This document shows positions 31,234-40,371 of a DNA stretch of 64,000 nt, one piece after another. The position numbers and the translations under genes are program-made. How positions within the stretch are numbered: position 1 is the stretch's first letter; every line of letters starts with the position of its first letter. The notes below the pieces were generated by a model. The model was not told the origin of the DNA. It did not search any database and saw nothing but the letters and a program-made list of their open reading frames with translations. This DNA comes from Sulfolobus islandicus Y.N.15.51 (GTDB taxonomy: Archaea; Thermoproteota; Thermoprotei_A; Sulfolobales; Sulfolobaceae): positions 62,001 to 126,000 of the forward strand of contig NC_012623.1 of assembly GCF_000022485.1 (NCBI RefSeq), in the 5' to 3' direction.

Positions 31234-31917
31234 CTAGGATTTAGGAAATATGGCCATTATTGTAAGGTCACCGAATTCATTGTTTTCATTCAATAACGAT
31301 ATTAAGTTATCATAATCCCTCCTTCTCTCATCATCGTAACTGAGTTTCTCAAATACCACTATTCTACAGTTTAAATTATTATCATAGAGGAATTTAGCTA
31401 CTTTTTGTGGCCCATCTTTGTAAGGTTCTGGTATTACCACGGCTACACGACCCATCTTCAATATGTTAAGAAGGTCATTCAAAGATTTCGATATATCTCC
31501 CCTTACATGTAAGGTTACAAATCCAATAAAATTTATGTCAAGACCCAGTCTAGAAAGGGCAATATTTAGAGAGGATACTCCAGAGATTATATTTACCTTA
31601 ACACCTTTACTTGTAGCTATGTTCCTTATCTTTTCCACAAATTGCCAGTCAGATACTGAAGGATCTCCATGATCAAGTATTGCAACGTTCTCAGTTTTCC
31701 CTATTTCAATAATCTCTTCTAGCGTTTCGCTCTCTATTTTATATGTTAATACCACCGTTCGTTTACCTTCTAATATTGGCCAAAATCTTTCTAAGACTGA
31801 TTTCCATCCAGCTACTATTGAACTATCCTTTATGGCCTTATATCCCTTTAATGTAAGATACTCTGGATCTCCAGGGCCTACTCCAACGATGTAAACTGGA
31901 ATTTCACTCACCCTCAT
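31234..31917 (-). CDS. cbiE: cobalt-precorrin-7 C5-methyltransferase
   Basis: 227 residues, tetrapyrrole (SAM) methyltransferase fold. N-terminal YIVGVGPGDPEYLTLKG and the glycine loop ILDHGDPSVS near residue 80 identify the family; ISGVSSLNIAL and the VTLHVRG segment match CbiE. It methylates C5 of the corrin ring, completing the job shared with CbiT (C15). It is the last gene of the cobalamin operon and overlaps cbiG by 14 bases. Confidence 0.87.
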   Translation of the reverse strand: MRVSEIPVYIVGVGPGDPEYLTLKGYKAIKDSSIVAGWKSVLERFWPILEGKRTVVLTYKIESETLEEIIEIGKTENVAILDHGDPSVSDWQFVEKIRNIATSKGVKVNIISGVSSLNIALSRLGLDINFIGFVTLHVRGDISKSLNDLLNILKMGRVAVVIPEPYKDGPQKVAKFLYDNNLNCRIVVFEKLSYDDERRRDYDNLISLLNENNEFGDLTIMAIFPKS

Positions 31918-32893
31918 AAGTTGCTACTGCAATAGTGGAATTTCTACTTATGGCTATTTTTCTCAATATCAATTTTGAATTAATTCCACCAGCTATTAGG
32001 GCGGAAATTTCAGCTACTCCTTTCAAGCCAACTTCAATGAGGGTTTTGCTAGGAGGAGTAAGGCATGGATTTGTAAAGTTGTTTATCTCCTCCTCGTTTA
32101 CTAATCTAAATTTAACATTAATTTCATCGGCAATTTTCTTGACCTCTTCTCGAATAGACGCAATTATGCCAATCCTCTCTCTTTTTAAGTTAAGCCTTTC
32201 TAGTACCTTGTATATTCCATCTCTAATCTCATCTATTTTCACGTCTTTTTTAGACCCTACACCTATTGATATCTTTAGTGGTTTCAGCCATACTACTATC
32301 TTATCCTTATACTCCTTATCGTTCCTCAACGATACGATGTAATTGCACTCCTCACTATTTATCCTTATATTTTCGGGGAACGTAACGTTAATATCAACTC
32401 CATCCACACAAACATACTCATCTCTTAATAGGACTGCATTTATCTTAACTATATTTTCGGGATTTAATATTTTAGCAACTAAAATGTTCGCTATCTTTTC
32501 AACACTTAACTTGCCTTTTAATTCAGCAGCTGTGGTTATTATCGGTGTTGAGTTTAAAATTACAGATAAGTCTCTTGCGATATCGTTAGCACCCCAATGC
32601 CCACCAAGAAGGGGTATAACGTAATTTATTTTATCGTCAATACATATTATTGCAGGATCCTTGGTCTTAGACTTCGCGTATTTGCAAATAATCCTAGTGG
32701 CTCCTTCTAGTGCCATTACAAATATAATCGCATCATAACATCTCCATACTGTTTCGATATCTGCGTCCTTATACTTGAAATGGACTACGGGTATCTCAAA
32801 TCTTTTTAACTTCTCCTTAACTATTTCGCCTGCTTTGAAACCGTCTTCAGAGGCTGAGATTATGGCAATTCCTCGCCATAAGTTTTCTATCAT
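31904..32893 (-). CDS. cbiG: cobalt-precorrin-5A hydrolase
   Basis: About 329 residues. The central CbiG signature is visible as LLGGHWGANDIARDLS near residue 92 followed by PIITTA; the C-terminal domain has IGVGSKKDV and the conserved LTPPSKTLIEVGLKGVAEISAL. It opens the delta-lactone of cobalt-precorrin-5A, losing the C20 fragment as acetaldehyde, the hallmark step of the anaerobic pathway. The ATG at 32893 lies 2 bases after the cbiF stop and is preceded by a purine-rich GAGGAAGA; an upstream in-frame ATG at 32917 is less likely. It overlaps cbiE. Confidence 0.88.
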   Translation of the reverse strand: MIENLWRGIAIISASEDGFKAGEIVKEKLKRFEIPVVHFKYKDADIETVWRCYDAIIFVMALEGATRIICKYAKSKTKDPAIICIDDKINYVIPLLGGHWGANDIARDLSVILNSTPIITTAAELKGKLSVEKIANILVAKILNPENIVKINAVLLRDEYVCVDGVDINVTFPENIRINSEECNYIVSLRNDKEYKDKIVVWLKPLKISIGVGSKKDVKIDEIRDGIYKVLERLNLKRERIGIIASIREEVKKIADEINVKFRLVNEEEINNFTNPCLTPPSKTLIEVGLKGVAEISALIAGGINSKLILRKIAISRNSTIAVATYEGE

Positions 32894-32895
32894 TC

Positions 32896-33684
32896 TTAGT
32901 CTTCCTCTACTTTCCAAGGCCTATATGAATGATTATGCTTAGGATCATATACACTAGATCTTACCATATTCTTGATCTGTTGTGGATCTGATGCTAGTCC
33001 TACTATTATTACTGAATCCCTATATATCTTAGCTTCCCTAACCTTACTCACGATGTCAGCCAAAGTTCCTTTAATTATCCTTTGCTCTGGCCAAGTTGCG
33101 CGATAGACCACTATCACTGGAGTATCATCAGTTAATCCTCCCTCCTTAAGCTCATTAACTACTCTGTCTATGATATGTATTCCAGTATAGATTACCATAG
33201 TAGCTCCAATCTTTACCATTTTGGCGAAATCTTTTATGGAACCTTGCATTGGGACTCTCAGTGAGGCTCTTGTTATAATAACAGTTTGGGAAAGCTTGGG
33301 GACTGTTAACTCAATGGGTATTACAGAAGCCGCGGCAATAGCTGCAGTGATACCTGGCACAACTTCGAATGGGATTCCAGCAGCTTCTAATGCCCACATC
33401 TCCTCAAATAACGCTCCGTAGATTGATGAGTCCCCGGATTTGAGTCTAACAACTAGTTTTCCTTCACTCGCTTTTTTGACCATTATCTCCACTATCTCAT
33501 TTAATGTAAGCGATGAACTATTGTATACTTCGGCATCCTTTCGAGACCATTTCAATATTTCTGGATTTACAAGGGAACCTGCGTATACTATTACATCAGT
33601 TGTTTCTATGTATTTCTTGGCCTTTACTGTAATTAGCTCAGGATCTCCTGGGCCAGATCCAATGAAAACCACTTTTCCTACCAT
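32896..33684 (-). CDS. cbiF: cobalt-precorrin-4 C11-methyltransferase
   Basis: About 262 residues. N-terminal VFIGSGPGDPELITVKAKK, the YAGSLVNPEIL segment specific for the CbiF/CobM group, VRLKSGDSSIYGA near residue 83 and VPGITAAIAAA near residue 110 are visible. It methylates C11. The ATG at 33684 is preferred because AGGTGA, a good ribosome-binding site, sits 5 bases before it; an in-frame GTG three codons upstream overlaps the cbiL stop. It is the sixth gene of the operon. Confidence 0.92.
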   Translation of the reverse strand: MVGKVVFIGSGPGDPELITVKAKKYIETTDVIVYAGSLVNPEILKWSRKDAEVYNSSSLTLNEIVEIMVKKASEGKLVVRLKSGDSSIYGALFEEMWALEAAGIPFEVVPGITAAIAAASVIPIELTVPKLSQTVIITRASLRVPMQGSIKDFAKMVKIGATMVIYTGIHIIDRVVNELKEGGLTDDTPVIVVYRATWPEQRIIKGTLADIVSKVREAKIYRDSVIIVGLASDPQQIKNMVRSSVYDPKHNHSYRPWKVEED

Positions 33685-33689
33685 TATTG

Positions 33690-34358
33690 TCACCTTTTCT
33701 TTCTCAAAGCTATTATCATTGAGAAGTAATCCTTATCATTAACGATCTCTTTTTCCATATTAACTAACTTTTCGTCGTTCATGAAACATCTTCTAGCATA
33801 AAGTAAGTCGTATTTGTTGGAAAGCATTTGAGCTATTTCCTTAATGTTCTCGTTAGCCTTAAGTACTATTATAGTCTCGAATATTTCGCTAGCTTTTTCA
33901 ATAGAGTCTAGTCTTGAAGCTGGTATTATACTTATCGAATCCTCAGAATTCGCTAAAGATATCATAGCTTTTGAGGCACAAGCGGTTACGGAAGAGACGC
34001 CGGGGATAATTTCCACGTTAACATTACATGGTAATTTATCCTTTATTCTGAAGAATGTGCTATATAACGTTGGATCACCTAAGGTTACAAATGCGGAGTC
34101 GCCTTCACTTTCATTACAGATCTTTTCTCCTATCTTTTTCAACTCATTCTCATTAACGTCCTTTGCCATGGGAAAACCTAATAGAACCAGCTTTGAATTA
34201 CTTTTAGCATATTTCTTGACTATGTTCTCTGCCAGACTTCTATTGGTTCCAGTGGAATAGGGAATGAAGATAGTTCTAACCTCCTTAAGGATTTTCGCTC
34301 CTCTCATAGTTATTAACTCCTCATCACCTGGTCCTAATCCAACCACGTAAAGTTTCAT
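33690..34358 (-). CDS. cbiL: cobalt-precorrin-2 C20-methyltransferase
   Basis: 222 residues, tetrapyrrole methyltransferase. YVVGLGPGDEELITMRGAK, the IFIPYS segment, VTLGDPTLYSTF near residue 90 and IIPGVSSVTACAS near residue 118 match the CbiL/CobI group. It methylates C20 early in the pathway, after cobalt insertion by the CbiX domain encoded first in the operon. The start overlaps the cbiT stop by 4 bases (ATGA). Confidence 0.9.
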   Translation of the reverse strand: MKLYVVGLGPGDEELITMRGAKILKEVRTIFIPYSTGTNRSLAENIVKKYAKSNSKLVLLGFPMAKDVNENELKKIGEKICNESEGDSAFVTLGDPTLYSTFFRIKDKLPCNVNVEIIPGVSSVTACASKAMISLANSEDSISIIPASRLDSIEKASEIFETIIVLKANENIKEIAQMLSNKYDLLYARRCFMNDEKLVNMEKEIVNDKDYFSMIIALRKKR

Positions 34359-34954
34359 TGCTTTTCACCCGAAATTATAAATATTGGATTTCTCGTCATC
34401 ATTGCAGTACCTACTTTTGTTTTCATACCTTTTGCAATAATTACCTCCGTTATCTCTAAATTTATGAATCCAATGTTCTCCATCGCAGATATGGCATTAT
34501 TTACAGTTTCCAATAGTATAGCGTCAATAACTACTCTTCCACCTTTTTTTATTATTTCCCAAGAGGCCGATATAATTTCCTTAATTTTCTCTGATCCACC
34601 TCCTATGAAAATCCTATCGAATTTCTCATTAATCGTAAACAATATCTCCGGCGCTTCACCTTTTATGAGTACTATGTTGTTTAAAACTCCAAACTTTTCT
34701 GCATTTCTCCTAGTTAAGTTAATAGCTTTTTCCTCCTTATCTACACCGTAAACCTTCCCAGTACTTCCAACCAGTAATGAAGCCTCTACAGTAACGCTAC
34801 CCGTTCCACATCCAATATCTAAGATCATATCACCTTTTCTTATCCTCAATTTGGATAAAGCCAAAGCCCTTATCTCCTCTTTAGTCATTGGTATTTCCTC
34901 ATCCCTTTCAAAGAAGTTATCTGGAATCCCTGGTATAACGTATTTCCATTCCAT
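34355..34954 (-). CDS. cbiT: cobalt-precorrin-6B C15-methyltransferase, decarboxylating
   Basis: 199 residues, Rossmann-type class I methyltransferase unlike the other Cbi methylases. N-terminal GIPDNFFERDEEIPMTKEE is the CbiT signature, followed by the SAM motif LDIGCGTGSVTVEAS (residues about 43-57) and the acidic VYGVDKEEKA. IFIGGGSEKIKE lies near residue 116. It methylates C15 and decarboxylates the C12 acetate chain. It begins immediately after the cbiD stop codon. Confidence 0.92.
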   Translation of the reverse strand: MEWKYVIPGIPDNFFERDEEIPMTKEEIRALALSKLRIRKGDMILDIGCGTGSVTVEASLLVGSTGKVYGVDKEEKAINLTRRNAEKFGVLNNIVLIKGEAPEILFTINEKFDRIFIGGGSEKIKEIISASWEIIKKGGRVVIDAILLETVNNAISAMENIGFINLEITEVIIAKGMKTKVGTAMMTRNPIFIISGEKQ

Positions 34955-36004
34955 TTAACATCCCACCCTACTCAAAGATTCACCATCGTAATCGAAGATA
35001 ATTACGCAGAAGTTTATATCACCATTAAAACTTTTTATCCTACTCAATATTTTCTCGGCTACAATTTTCATCACTTTCCTTCTCTGCTCTTTTGTCATAT
35101 ACGTGAAAGCTTCCTCCACTGATAGAGCGTTTGTTATTTTAGTCAGCACATCGTAGGGGAGTCCTGCTAGAACTGAAGCATGGGTTAATGATTCCAGTCT
35201 AGCGTCACCTTGTGAATAATGAGTGTTAAAAATGCCTGCATATACTTTAAGAAGTTTTGCAGGTAATCCAGCTAGTATTACCTTCCTAAAAACACTACTT
35301 GCTAACTTTATCGAATCCCCTATCCTATCCCCTACTTTTATAATGCTGTTACTATCAAATAACTTTGATGCATACTTTGCTGCGGAATTTCCTGGAGCAA
35401 TCACTACGAAGTCGTAAGACTGCCTAATTACGTTAAGCTCACATTTAATATGCTCTAAGTAATCATCATCGCTAACAGGCGTCTCAATACCCGTCGTACC
35501 CAGTATGGAAATCCCACCCACTATTCCAACCATTTTATTTAAGGTATTTTCAGCAATGATATCTCCATTTGGTACTTCAATCGTTATCTGTATTCCCTTA
35601 TCTGTAACTTCCCTTATTGCGTTGATTACCATATCCCTTACAGTAGGGCTTATTGCCGTCTCCCCCATGGTTGCCTTTAACCCACTCCTTGTAACTTTAC
35701 CAACTCCCTTTTCTCCAACTATAACAATTTCATTACTCTCATTTAGTTTAGCACAACATCTTATCACTAACCCATCTAGAATATCTGGATTATCGCCCGA
35801 AAATTTCTTAACTTCAGCACATGCAATTCCACTATCTATCTCAACTTTTTCCACGGGTATTTCCAGTCTTAATCCTATAGGTGTCGGTATTACCACTGTG
35901 TTTCTTTTCTCTCTATTAAGTAATCCCATAACTGCTGCCTTTGCGGCTGCAGAGGCTGCAGCTCCAGTGGTTATTCCAAATCTCTTTAAAGAGTTTATTA
36001 TCAT
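34955..36004 (-). CDS. cbiD: cobalt-precorrin-5B C1-methyltransferase
   Basis: 349 residues. The CbiD hallmark [16 protein letters not shown] is near residue 9; downstream are [36 protein letters not shown] and PGNSAAKYA. Normally the motif reads TTGTCA/TTGxCA; here it is TTGAAA, a common archaeal variant. It methylates C1 of the corrin ring. The start overlaps the cbiH stop by 4 bases (ATGA). Confidence 0.92.
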   Translation of the reverse strand: MIINSLKRFGITTGAAASAAAKAAVMGLLNREKRNTVVIPTPIGLRLEIPVEKVEIDSGIACAEVKKFSGDNPDILDGLVIRCCAKLNESNEIVIVGEKGVGKVTRSGLKATMGETAISPTVRDMVINAIREVTDKGIQITIEVPNGDIIAENTLNKMVGIVGGISILGTTGIETPVSDDDYLEHIKCELNVIRQSYDFVVIAPGNSAAKYASKLFDSNSIIKVGDRIGDSIKLASSVFRKVILAGLPAKLLKVYAGIFNTHYSQGDARLESLTHASVLAGLPYDVLTKITNALSVEEAFTYMTKEQRRKVMKIVAEKILSRIKSFNGDINFCVIIFDYDGESLSRVGC

Positions 36005-36753
36005 AGCTCGTATTTCCTCTCGTAACCTCTTGGTGTTATCATGTAATTTTTATAACTATAAGTTAGCGAATTTCCTATTATCATTGTAGTAGTCATACCT
36101 ATCTCATTCATATGTTCTTTCCACGACGACAAGGTCGTTATTACTATGTTCTCATTATTCCTATACGCACTCTTAACTAATCCCACTGGGGTATTCGGCT
36201 TCCTATGCTTTGAAACTATATCCATTACTTCTATTAATAAATTCTCATTAATTAAATTATAAAATACTATTACGAAGTCAGCCTCTGCAGCCTTGGTTAC
36301 TTTATGTAAAATCTCCTCTCTTGGTATTAATAAATCACTTAGGCTTATTACGACGAAGTCGAGAGAAAGGGGGCTTCCTAGTCTAGCAGCAGCTGCTAAT
36401 GCAGCAGTTACTCCAGGTATCACTTCAACGTCTAAATCCAATTTTCTTCTGGATATCAAGTCAAATACTAAACCAGCCATTCCATAGACCTGTGGATCAC
36501 CACTGGATACTAAGGCAACAATATTATCTGACTCTAAGGCTTTTTCTATTGCAGTGTTAGCCCTAAATATTTCCTCTTTCATTCTGGCTCCTATTACTTC
36601 CTTTTTTCCATCTAGGACGTCAGATATTAACCTTAAGTATGTATTATATCCAATTATTACGTTTGACTTTTCCAAAACTTCTTGTGCCTTTATAGTTCTT
36701 TGTTCTTTTGATCCTGGTCCAATTCCTACAATGTATAATTTCCCCATTTTCAT
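36001..36753 (-). CDS. cbiH: cobalt-factor III / precorrin-3B C17-methyltransferase
   Basis: 250 residues, tetrapyrrole methyltransferase. [20 protein letters not shown], the YNTYLRLI segment, [14 protein letters not shown] near residue 81 and [19 protein letters not shown] near residue 111 identify the CbiH/CobJ group. It methylates C17 with ring contraction. No ferredoxin-like Fe-S extension is present, so the domain stands alone. The start overlaps the cbiX-cbiC stop (ATGA). Confidence 0.92.
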   Translation of the reverse strand: MKMGKLYIVGIGPGSKEQRTIKAQEVLEKSNVIIGYNTYLRLISDVLDGKKEVIGARMKEEIFRANTAIEKALESDNIVALVSSGDPQVYGMAGLVFDLISRRKLDLDVEVIPGVTAALAAAARLGSPLSLDFVVISLSDLLIPREEILHKVTKAAEADFVIVFYNLINENLLIEVMDIVSKHRKPNTPVGLVKSAYRNNENIVITTLSSWKEHMNEIGMTTTMIIGNSLTYSYKNYMITPRGYERKYEL

Positions 36754-37748
36754 CCCTCCATTGCCATTTTAATAATCTCATTAATAATCGCCACTGCTAT
36801 ACCGCTTCCACCATAAGTCCCAGTTAATACTACAGATGGAATTTTACTCTCTATCAATGCTTCCTTGGACTCCTTGGCGTTTGTGAAACCTGGAGGTGTT
36901 GCTACTATAAATGGTATATCAACTCCTTGTTTAACCAATTTAATCGTTTCTATAAGTGCAGTCGGAGCGTTTCCTATAACCACCACTTTGCCACCTTGTC
37001 CAATTGATAACCTCATGGCAGCTGCGGCCCTAGTTATCCCCAATTCCTTTGATAACTCCTTCGTCCTTTCATCATCTATCATACAAGTAACCTTTTTCCA
37101 TCTAATACCTACAGAGACCATTTTCACATCGGCTACGATTTCGCTTTCAGATCTTATTGCCTCAATCCCCATATCCAAGTTGGTCACCTTCAAGTATTTT
37201 GCTACTTCTGGATTTCCAGATGCGAAAACGGCTTTTCCTATTACTCTTTTCTCCCTCGCATCTTTAACATCTAAATTTGGTAGAATATAGTTCATACTTC
37301 TCTCTTCTATCTCATAAGGATCCTCCGTGTATTCAAGAGTTGGAAGCGCATCTAATGCCCTTGCCAATCTGTAATATAGTGCCAATCCAATCAAGGGTGA
37401 TGACGAAAGCGGTTCGGTAACGTAAAACTCCACTTCCTTTCCACTTATCTTACTTACCTCCCAACTGTTCAACCTTTGGATTCCTAGCTCTCCCATGATG
37501 TCTCTAAAAACATGATTTCCTCTTCCTAGAAACACTAACCCTATTATTACTCTCCTATACCCTTCTTTAATGATCTCATTTAGTAGAGATCTCCAGTCAG
37601 GCTTGGCGAATTCGTTGTAAGTTAAGTATATAGGTATTGAGATTTTTTCCTTCAAGTAATTTATCATTCCTTCAATATCACTATTATACGTCTCCCTTCT
37701 CGAACCATGACCTATTAACATTATTGCAGTATTGGATTGTCTATCCAC
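36750..37748 (-). CDS. cbiXC: fusion of small CbiX cobaltochelatase and CbiC precorrin-8 methylmutase
   Basis: 332 residues with two enzymes in one chain. Residues about 7-125 are the small archaeal CbiX type (MLIGHGSRRETYN; metal-binding His in GHG and GRGNHVFRD), which inserts Co into sirohydrochlorin. Residues about 140-325 are CbiC (YEIEERSMNYI, ITRAAAAMRLS, VVIGNAPTAL, ATPPGFTNAKESKEAL), which moves the C11 methyl to C12. The fusion links an early and a late step. The start is GTG, about 25 bases behind a TATA element, so the operon mRNA is probably leaderless. It is the first gene of the operon. Confidence 0.9.
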   Translation of the reverse strand: MDRQSNTAIMLIGHGSRRETYNSDIEGMINYLKEKISIPIYLTYNEFAKPDWRSLLNEIIKEGYRRVIIGLVFLGRGNHVFRDIMGELGIQRLNSWEVSKISGKEVEFYVTEPLSSSPLIGLALYYRLARALDALPTLEYTEDPYEIEERSMNYILPNLDVKDAREKRVIGKAVFASGNPEVAKYLKVTNLDMGIEAIRSESEIVADVKMVSVGIRWKKVTCMIDDERTKELSKELGITRAAAAMRLSIGQGGKVVVIGNAPTALIETIKLVKQGVDIPFIVATPPGFTNAKESKEALIESKIPSVVLTGTYGGSGIAVAIINEIIKMAMEG

Positions 37749-37767
37749 ATATTCATTTCCTTTATCC

Positions 37768-37779
37768 AGTATTTAAGGA
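37768..37779 (-). promoter_or_regulatory. TATA box of the cobalamin operon
   Basis: On the minus strand ATCCTTAAATAC lies 25 bases before the GTG of the cbiX-cbiC gene, the normal spacing for a leaderless Sulfolobales transcript. I see no cobalamin-riboswitch-like structure in the short upstream region. Confidence 0.45.
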
Positions 37780-38085
37780 TTGTTAATATACGTGCTTTGT
37801 TGATCTCTTCAATTTATTTCATAAGCATGATATGATACACTGAGAATTTTTCAGTAATTAATATTTATTTCAACGTTATTCGCAAGCTCACACCCTAATA
37901 CCCGGAGCTCTACCAACTAAAGAATTAGCCAAGTGGACCATCCATGCATAAGCCCAGAACTTGAGCTTAGCCTCAACCACTTGTCCTAAAAAACTCCTAC
38001 GGGGCAATCCACGCAAAACAAGAGAACGAATAAAACCAAGTATTACAAGAGAAAAGGAAATAAACAAGTAAGGAGAAAAACAACA

Positions 38086-38212
38086 TAAGCTCATAGAAAA
38101 CATGGGGATAAAACCCCATCTACAAGGCTAGCTGTGAAGCCCCTAGAACGATCTAACAAGAGGGGATAAAAACCCCCGAGTAGGAGGTTGTAACAAAATA
38201 CTCTAGGGGCTG
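38086..38212 (+). ncRNA. IS110 bridge RNA candidate, copy A
   Basis: Upstream of and in the same sense as the transposase. Loop 1: stem AGCT (38088-38091)/AGCT (38130-38133), capped by hairpin GGGG-ATAAAA-CCCC (38104-38117). Its 3' side holds CTACAAG (38120-38126), exactly complementary to CTTGTAG at the occupied target (39479-39485, core CT first). Loop 2: stem GCCCCTAGA (38139-38147)/TCTAGGGGC (38202-38210), inner hairpin GGGG/CCCC, with GTAGGAG (38180-38186) complementary to the element's left end CTCCTAC (37994-38000). All stems covary with copies B and C. This two-loop target/donor layout is that of the IS621 bridge RNA. RNA ends are approximate. Confidence 0.75.
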
Positions 38213-38289
38213 AAACACTTAACACTATGCAAAGAAAACAAGGTATTATGAGAACAAAAAATATCTCGAGAAACGCGTAATACACAAGC

Positions 38290-39450
38290 ATGGAATTAAA
38301 AGTTACAAACAAGGCCTTCGCAATTGATATTTCACAAAGCAAACTAACAGCAGCAAAGGGAGAACTAGTAGTAGAACAAGAAAAATCAGCAGTATACGTC
38401 AAGGAGGTAAAGGAATTCAACCACGACAACGAGGGAATAGAGGAACTAATTAAATTCCTAGGAGAATATAAGGAAGGAATAATAGAGGCAACTGGAATAT
38501 ATTACTTCTACCTACACGAAAAACTAACGGAAAAAGGATACAAGGTAACAGTAATAAACCCACTACACCTAACAGAAATACTAGGGAAAAAGACAGACAA
38601 ACTCGACGCACAAAGGTTACTAGTAGCACACATGACCGGAGTAATCAAGGGATCATACATACCAACAGGAGAAATAATGGAGCTAAGAGAACTAACGAGA
38701 TATAGGGAAAGCTTAGTAGAGAAGACAACACAAGTAAAGAACGAGATAAGGAAAATATTAGAATTCGCGGGATATAAAATACAACCATTCGACAAGAAGG
38801 GAAGAAAACTACTTGAAAAGCTAGTAAAGGGGGAGGGACTAAGCAAGGAAGAGAAGGAGGAACTAAAAGAAAAACTAGGGAGAAACTTAAACGACGCGGA
38901 AAAACTAGCGTTAAAACAATTAGTTGAACTGTTAAAAAACTTGGAGAAAATGATTAAGGAGGTTGAGGATATGATAATTTCCAAGATTCCAAAACCAGTA
39001 ATTGAGTTGAGTAAGATCCCCGGAATTGGTTTGATTAGTGCTGCAACTATTTACGCTGAGTTCGGTGATGTTTCCCGTTTTTCCAGTTCTAAGGCTGCTA
39101 GGGCTTATGCAAGCTTTGCACCCAAAACTAAGCAGAGTGGTGATAGCGAGTCTCACTCCGGTATGATTAGGGGTAATAAGTATTTGCGTAGAGCTCTCTA
39201 CTTGGTTGCCAAGGTTGCTAGGGGTCTTGAGCCTTTTAAAGGGTATTATGAGAGGCTTATTGCTAGGGGGAAGAGTGTTACTCAAGCTACTTGTGCTCTT
39301 GCCGGAAAGCTTGCAAGCATTTGTTATCATGTTATAAAGGACGGTGTTTACAAGGGAGTTGTCAAGAAGAGTTTTAGGATTCCTAGGGGTAAGGAAGTTA
39401 ATGTCAAGGACTTCGACGTGGGAGACGCGCTAGACTCGTTATCCCCATAG
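38290..39450 (+). CDS. IS110-family transposase (copy A)
   Basis: 386 residues with the two-domain IS110 layout. The N-terminal RuvC-like DEDD domain has Asp 13 (FAIDIS), Glu 66 (IIEATG), Asp 103 and Asp 106 (KTDKLDAQRL). A central charged coiled region spans about residues 130-235. The C-terminal Tnp (transposase_20) domain has KIPGIGLISAATIYAEFG and the catalytic Ser 283 in TKQSG. It appears complete. The C-terminal 12 bases overlap the remnant frame of the IS5 transposase. It recombines DNA via a serine intermediate guided by a bridge RNA in the best-studied relative, IS621. Confidence 0.95.
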   Translation: MELKVTNKAFAIDISQSKLTAAKGELVVEQEKSAVYVKEVKEFNHDNEGIEELIKFLGEYKEGIIEATGIYYFYLHEKLTEKGYKVTVINPLHLTEILGKKTDKLDAQRLLVAHMTGVIKGSYIPTGEIMELRELTRYRESLVEKTTQVKNEIRKILEFAGYKIQPFDKKGRKLLEKLVKGEGLSKEEKEELKEKLGRNLNDAEKLALKQLVELLKNLEKMIKEVEDMIISKIPKPVIELSKIPGIGLISAATIYAEFGDVSRFSSSKAARAYASFAPKTKQSGDSESHSGMIRGNKYLRRALYLVAKVARGLEPFKGYYERLIARGKSVTQATCALAGKLASICYHVIKDGVYKGVVKKSFRIPRGKEVNVKDFDVGDALDSLSP

Positions 39451-40337
39451 GTTTGTTAGAGGCGTCAGCATGTAGTGCCTTGTAGCCCTAACAGATTCCC
39501 CAAAAGTACGCTTCACAGCAGATAATAAGGACTCAATCCTCCACCTAACACCGTAACCCTTCTCCTCCCTCCAACGATTATAACCCAACCTCTTGAACTC
39601 CCTTACAGCCTTTCTCCTAGCAGGATGGCCACGCCTAGTAGAAGCGTTCTTCCTAGGTGGGGCAACAACCTCAACCCCAGTCTTGTAAACCTCATTAGCA
39701 TCATAAGCTTTATCTCCATAAAACTTCTTTCCCTTATCTTGTAAATCCTTAACTGTCTTAACTGCAGTCTCAACCTCGTTGCTGGTTACTTCAGCGTTTA
39801 TTACGTTGAATTGGTCCTTATCCATTACTATTTCGATCTTGAGGAATTTTGAGTCCTTGGTTTTTCCCCATTTTGCTATAATGTATTGTCCTCCCTTGTT
39901 TGTGCTTATTCCCGTTGCGTCTGCTATTACTTCAAGTTGGTCATTTGCCTCTGGGAATTTTATGTTCATGTTTCTTACTCTTTCCCATATTGTTGAGTAG
40001 TCTAGGCTTGTTGGGATGATTTTCAGTCTCTCTAGTGCTCTCAATACTCCTTCTATGGCCCTATAAGGTAGGAACAAGTGCAGGAACGCTAGGAAGTCGT
40101 TGAACTCCTTTGGCGCCTTGTAGGTTTTCTTGGCATTCCTATTCTCTTCTGCTAGTAATTCCCACCAGTGTTCGAAGACGTAGAAGGGGAACATTAGGGT
40201 ATATCTCGTTATAACGTTCTCGTCGTACTTGTGCCAATCCCTCTTGTACTTACTCTTTCCCATGAGTAATACTCGGTATAATTATTTATAAATTTTTGTA
40301 TAATTCTGAAGTAGCCCACAAAGCAGTGTGACTATCA

Positions 40338-40349
40338 AAGTTTATAAAC
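40338..40349 (+). promoter_or_regulatory. TATA box of structured RNA copy 1
   Basis: AAAGTTTATAAA is identical to the element in front of RNA copy 2 (50881-50892). Transcription start 25-30 bases on would fall near 40370, just before the first base of stem 1 of the RNA. Similarity between the two loci begins at this box, so the promoter belongs to the duplicated unit. Confidence 0.55.
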
Positions 40350-40371
40350 CTTCACATTAACATTTTATTGA

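Larger units (their letters stand above)
37996..39480 (+). mobile_element. IS110-family element, copy A (nested in the IS5 transposase)
   Basis: The 1485-base element is flanked by a CT core at both ends (37994-37995 and 39479-39480). Joining the outer flanks across one CT gives an uninterrupted IS5 transposase codon frame, which fixes the ends exactly. There are no terminal inverted repeats, as usual for IS110. A 294-base non-coding left end precedes the transposase, typical of the IS110 group. The left end starts CCTACGG and the right end finishes GTAGTGC; copy B at 41795 has the same arrangement and length (1482). Size suggests an ISC1491-like element; I could not check a database. Confidence 0.87.
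37888..40263 (-). pseudogene. IS5-family transposase, split by the nested IS110 element
   Basis: The N-terminal 261 residues run from 40263 to 39481 and include the DDE-type landmarks VIADATGIST (first Asp), FYGDKAYDANEVY (second Asp) and the C-terminal RWRIESLLSAVKRTFGE (Glu). The last 35 residues (SFLGQVVEAKLKF to APGIRV) lie at 37995-37888, on the other side of the IS110 copy. Removing bases 37996-39480 restores one 296-residue frame through VRAT-SFLG, so the IS110 insertion is precise and the transposase was otherwise intact. As it stands the protein would end in 13 wrong residues read from the IS110 right end. Confidence 0.85.
37836..40332 (-). mobile_element. IS5-family insertion sequence, interrupted by an IS110 element
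   Basis: The element carries the IS5-family transposase on the minus strand. Its outer limits are estimated: both ends begin ACACTG pointing inward (about 37836 on the left, about 40332 on the right), with a weakly similar TTCAG-AATTA a little further in. Without the nested 1485-base IS110 copy it would be about 1.0 kb, the size of the small Sulfolobus IS5 elements. It lies between the cobalamin operon promoter and the structured RNA at 40372. Boundaries carry at least ten bases of uncertainty. Confidence 0.6.

Noticed and set aside
31935-37290. Numerous long plus-strand frames opposite the cobalamin operon
   Set aside because: They are shadows of the minus-strand cbi genes; all recognisable motifs are on the minus strand.
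37749-37840. Possible cobalamin riboswitch before the cbi operon
   Set aside because: Only about 25 bases separate the TATA box from the start codon, no B12-box-like sequence is seen, and such riboswitches are not expected in archaea.
38091-38429. 112-residue minus-strand frame over the IS110 leader
   Set aside because: It is antisense to the bridge RNA and the transposase start and has no protein-like conservation.
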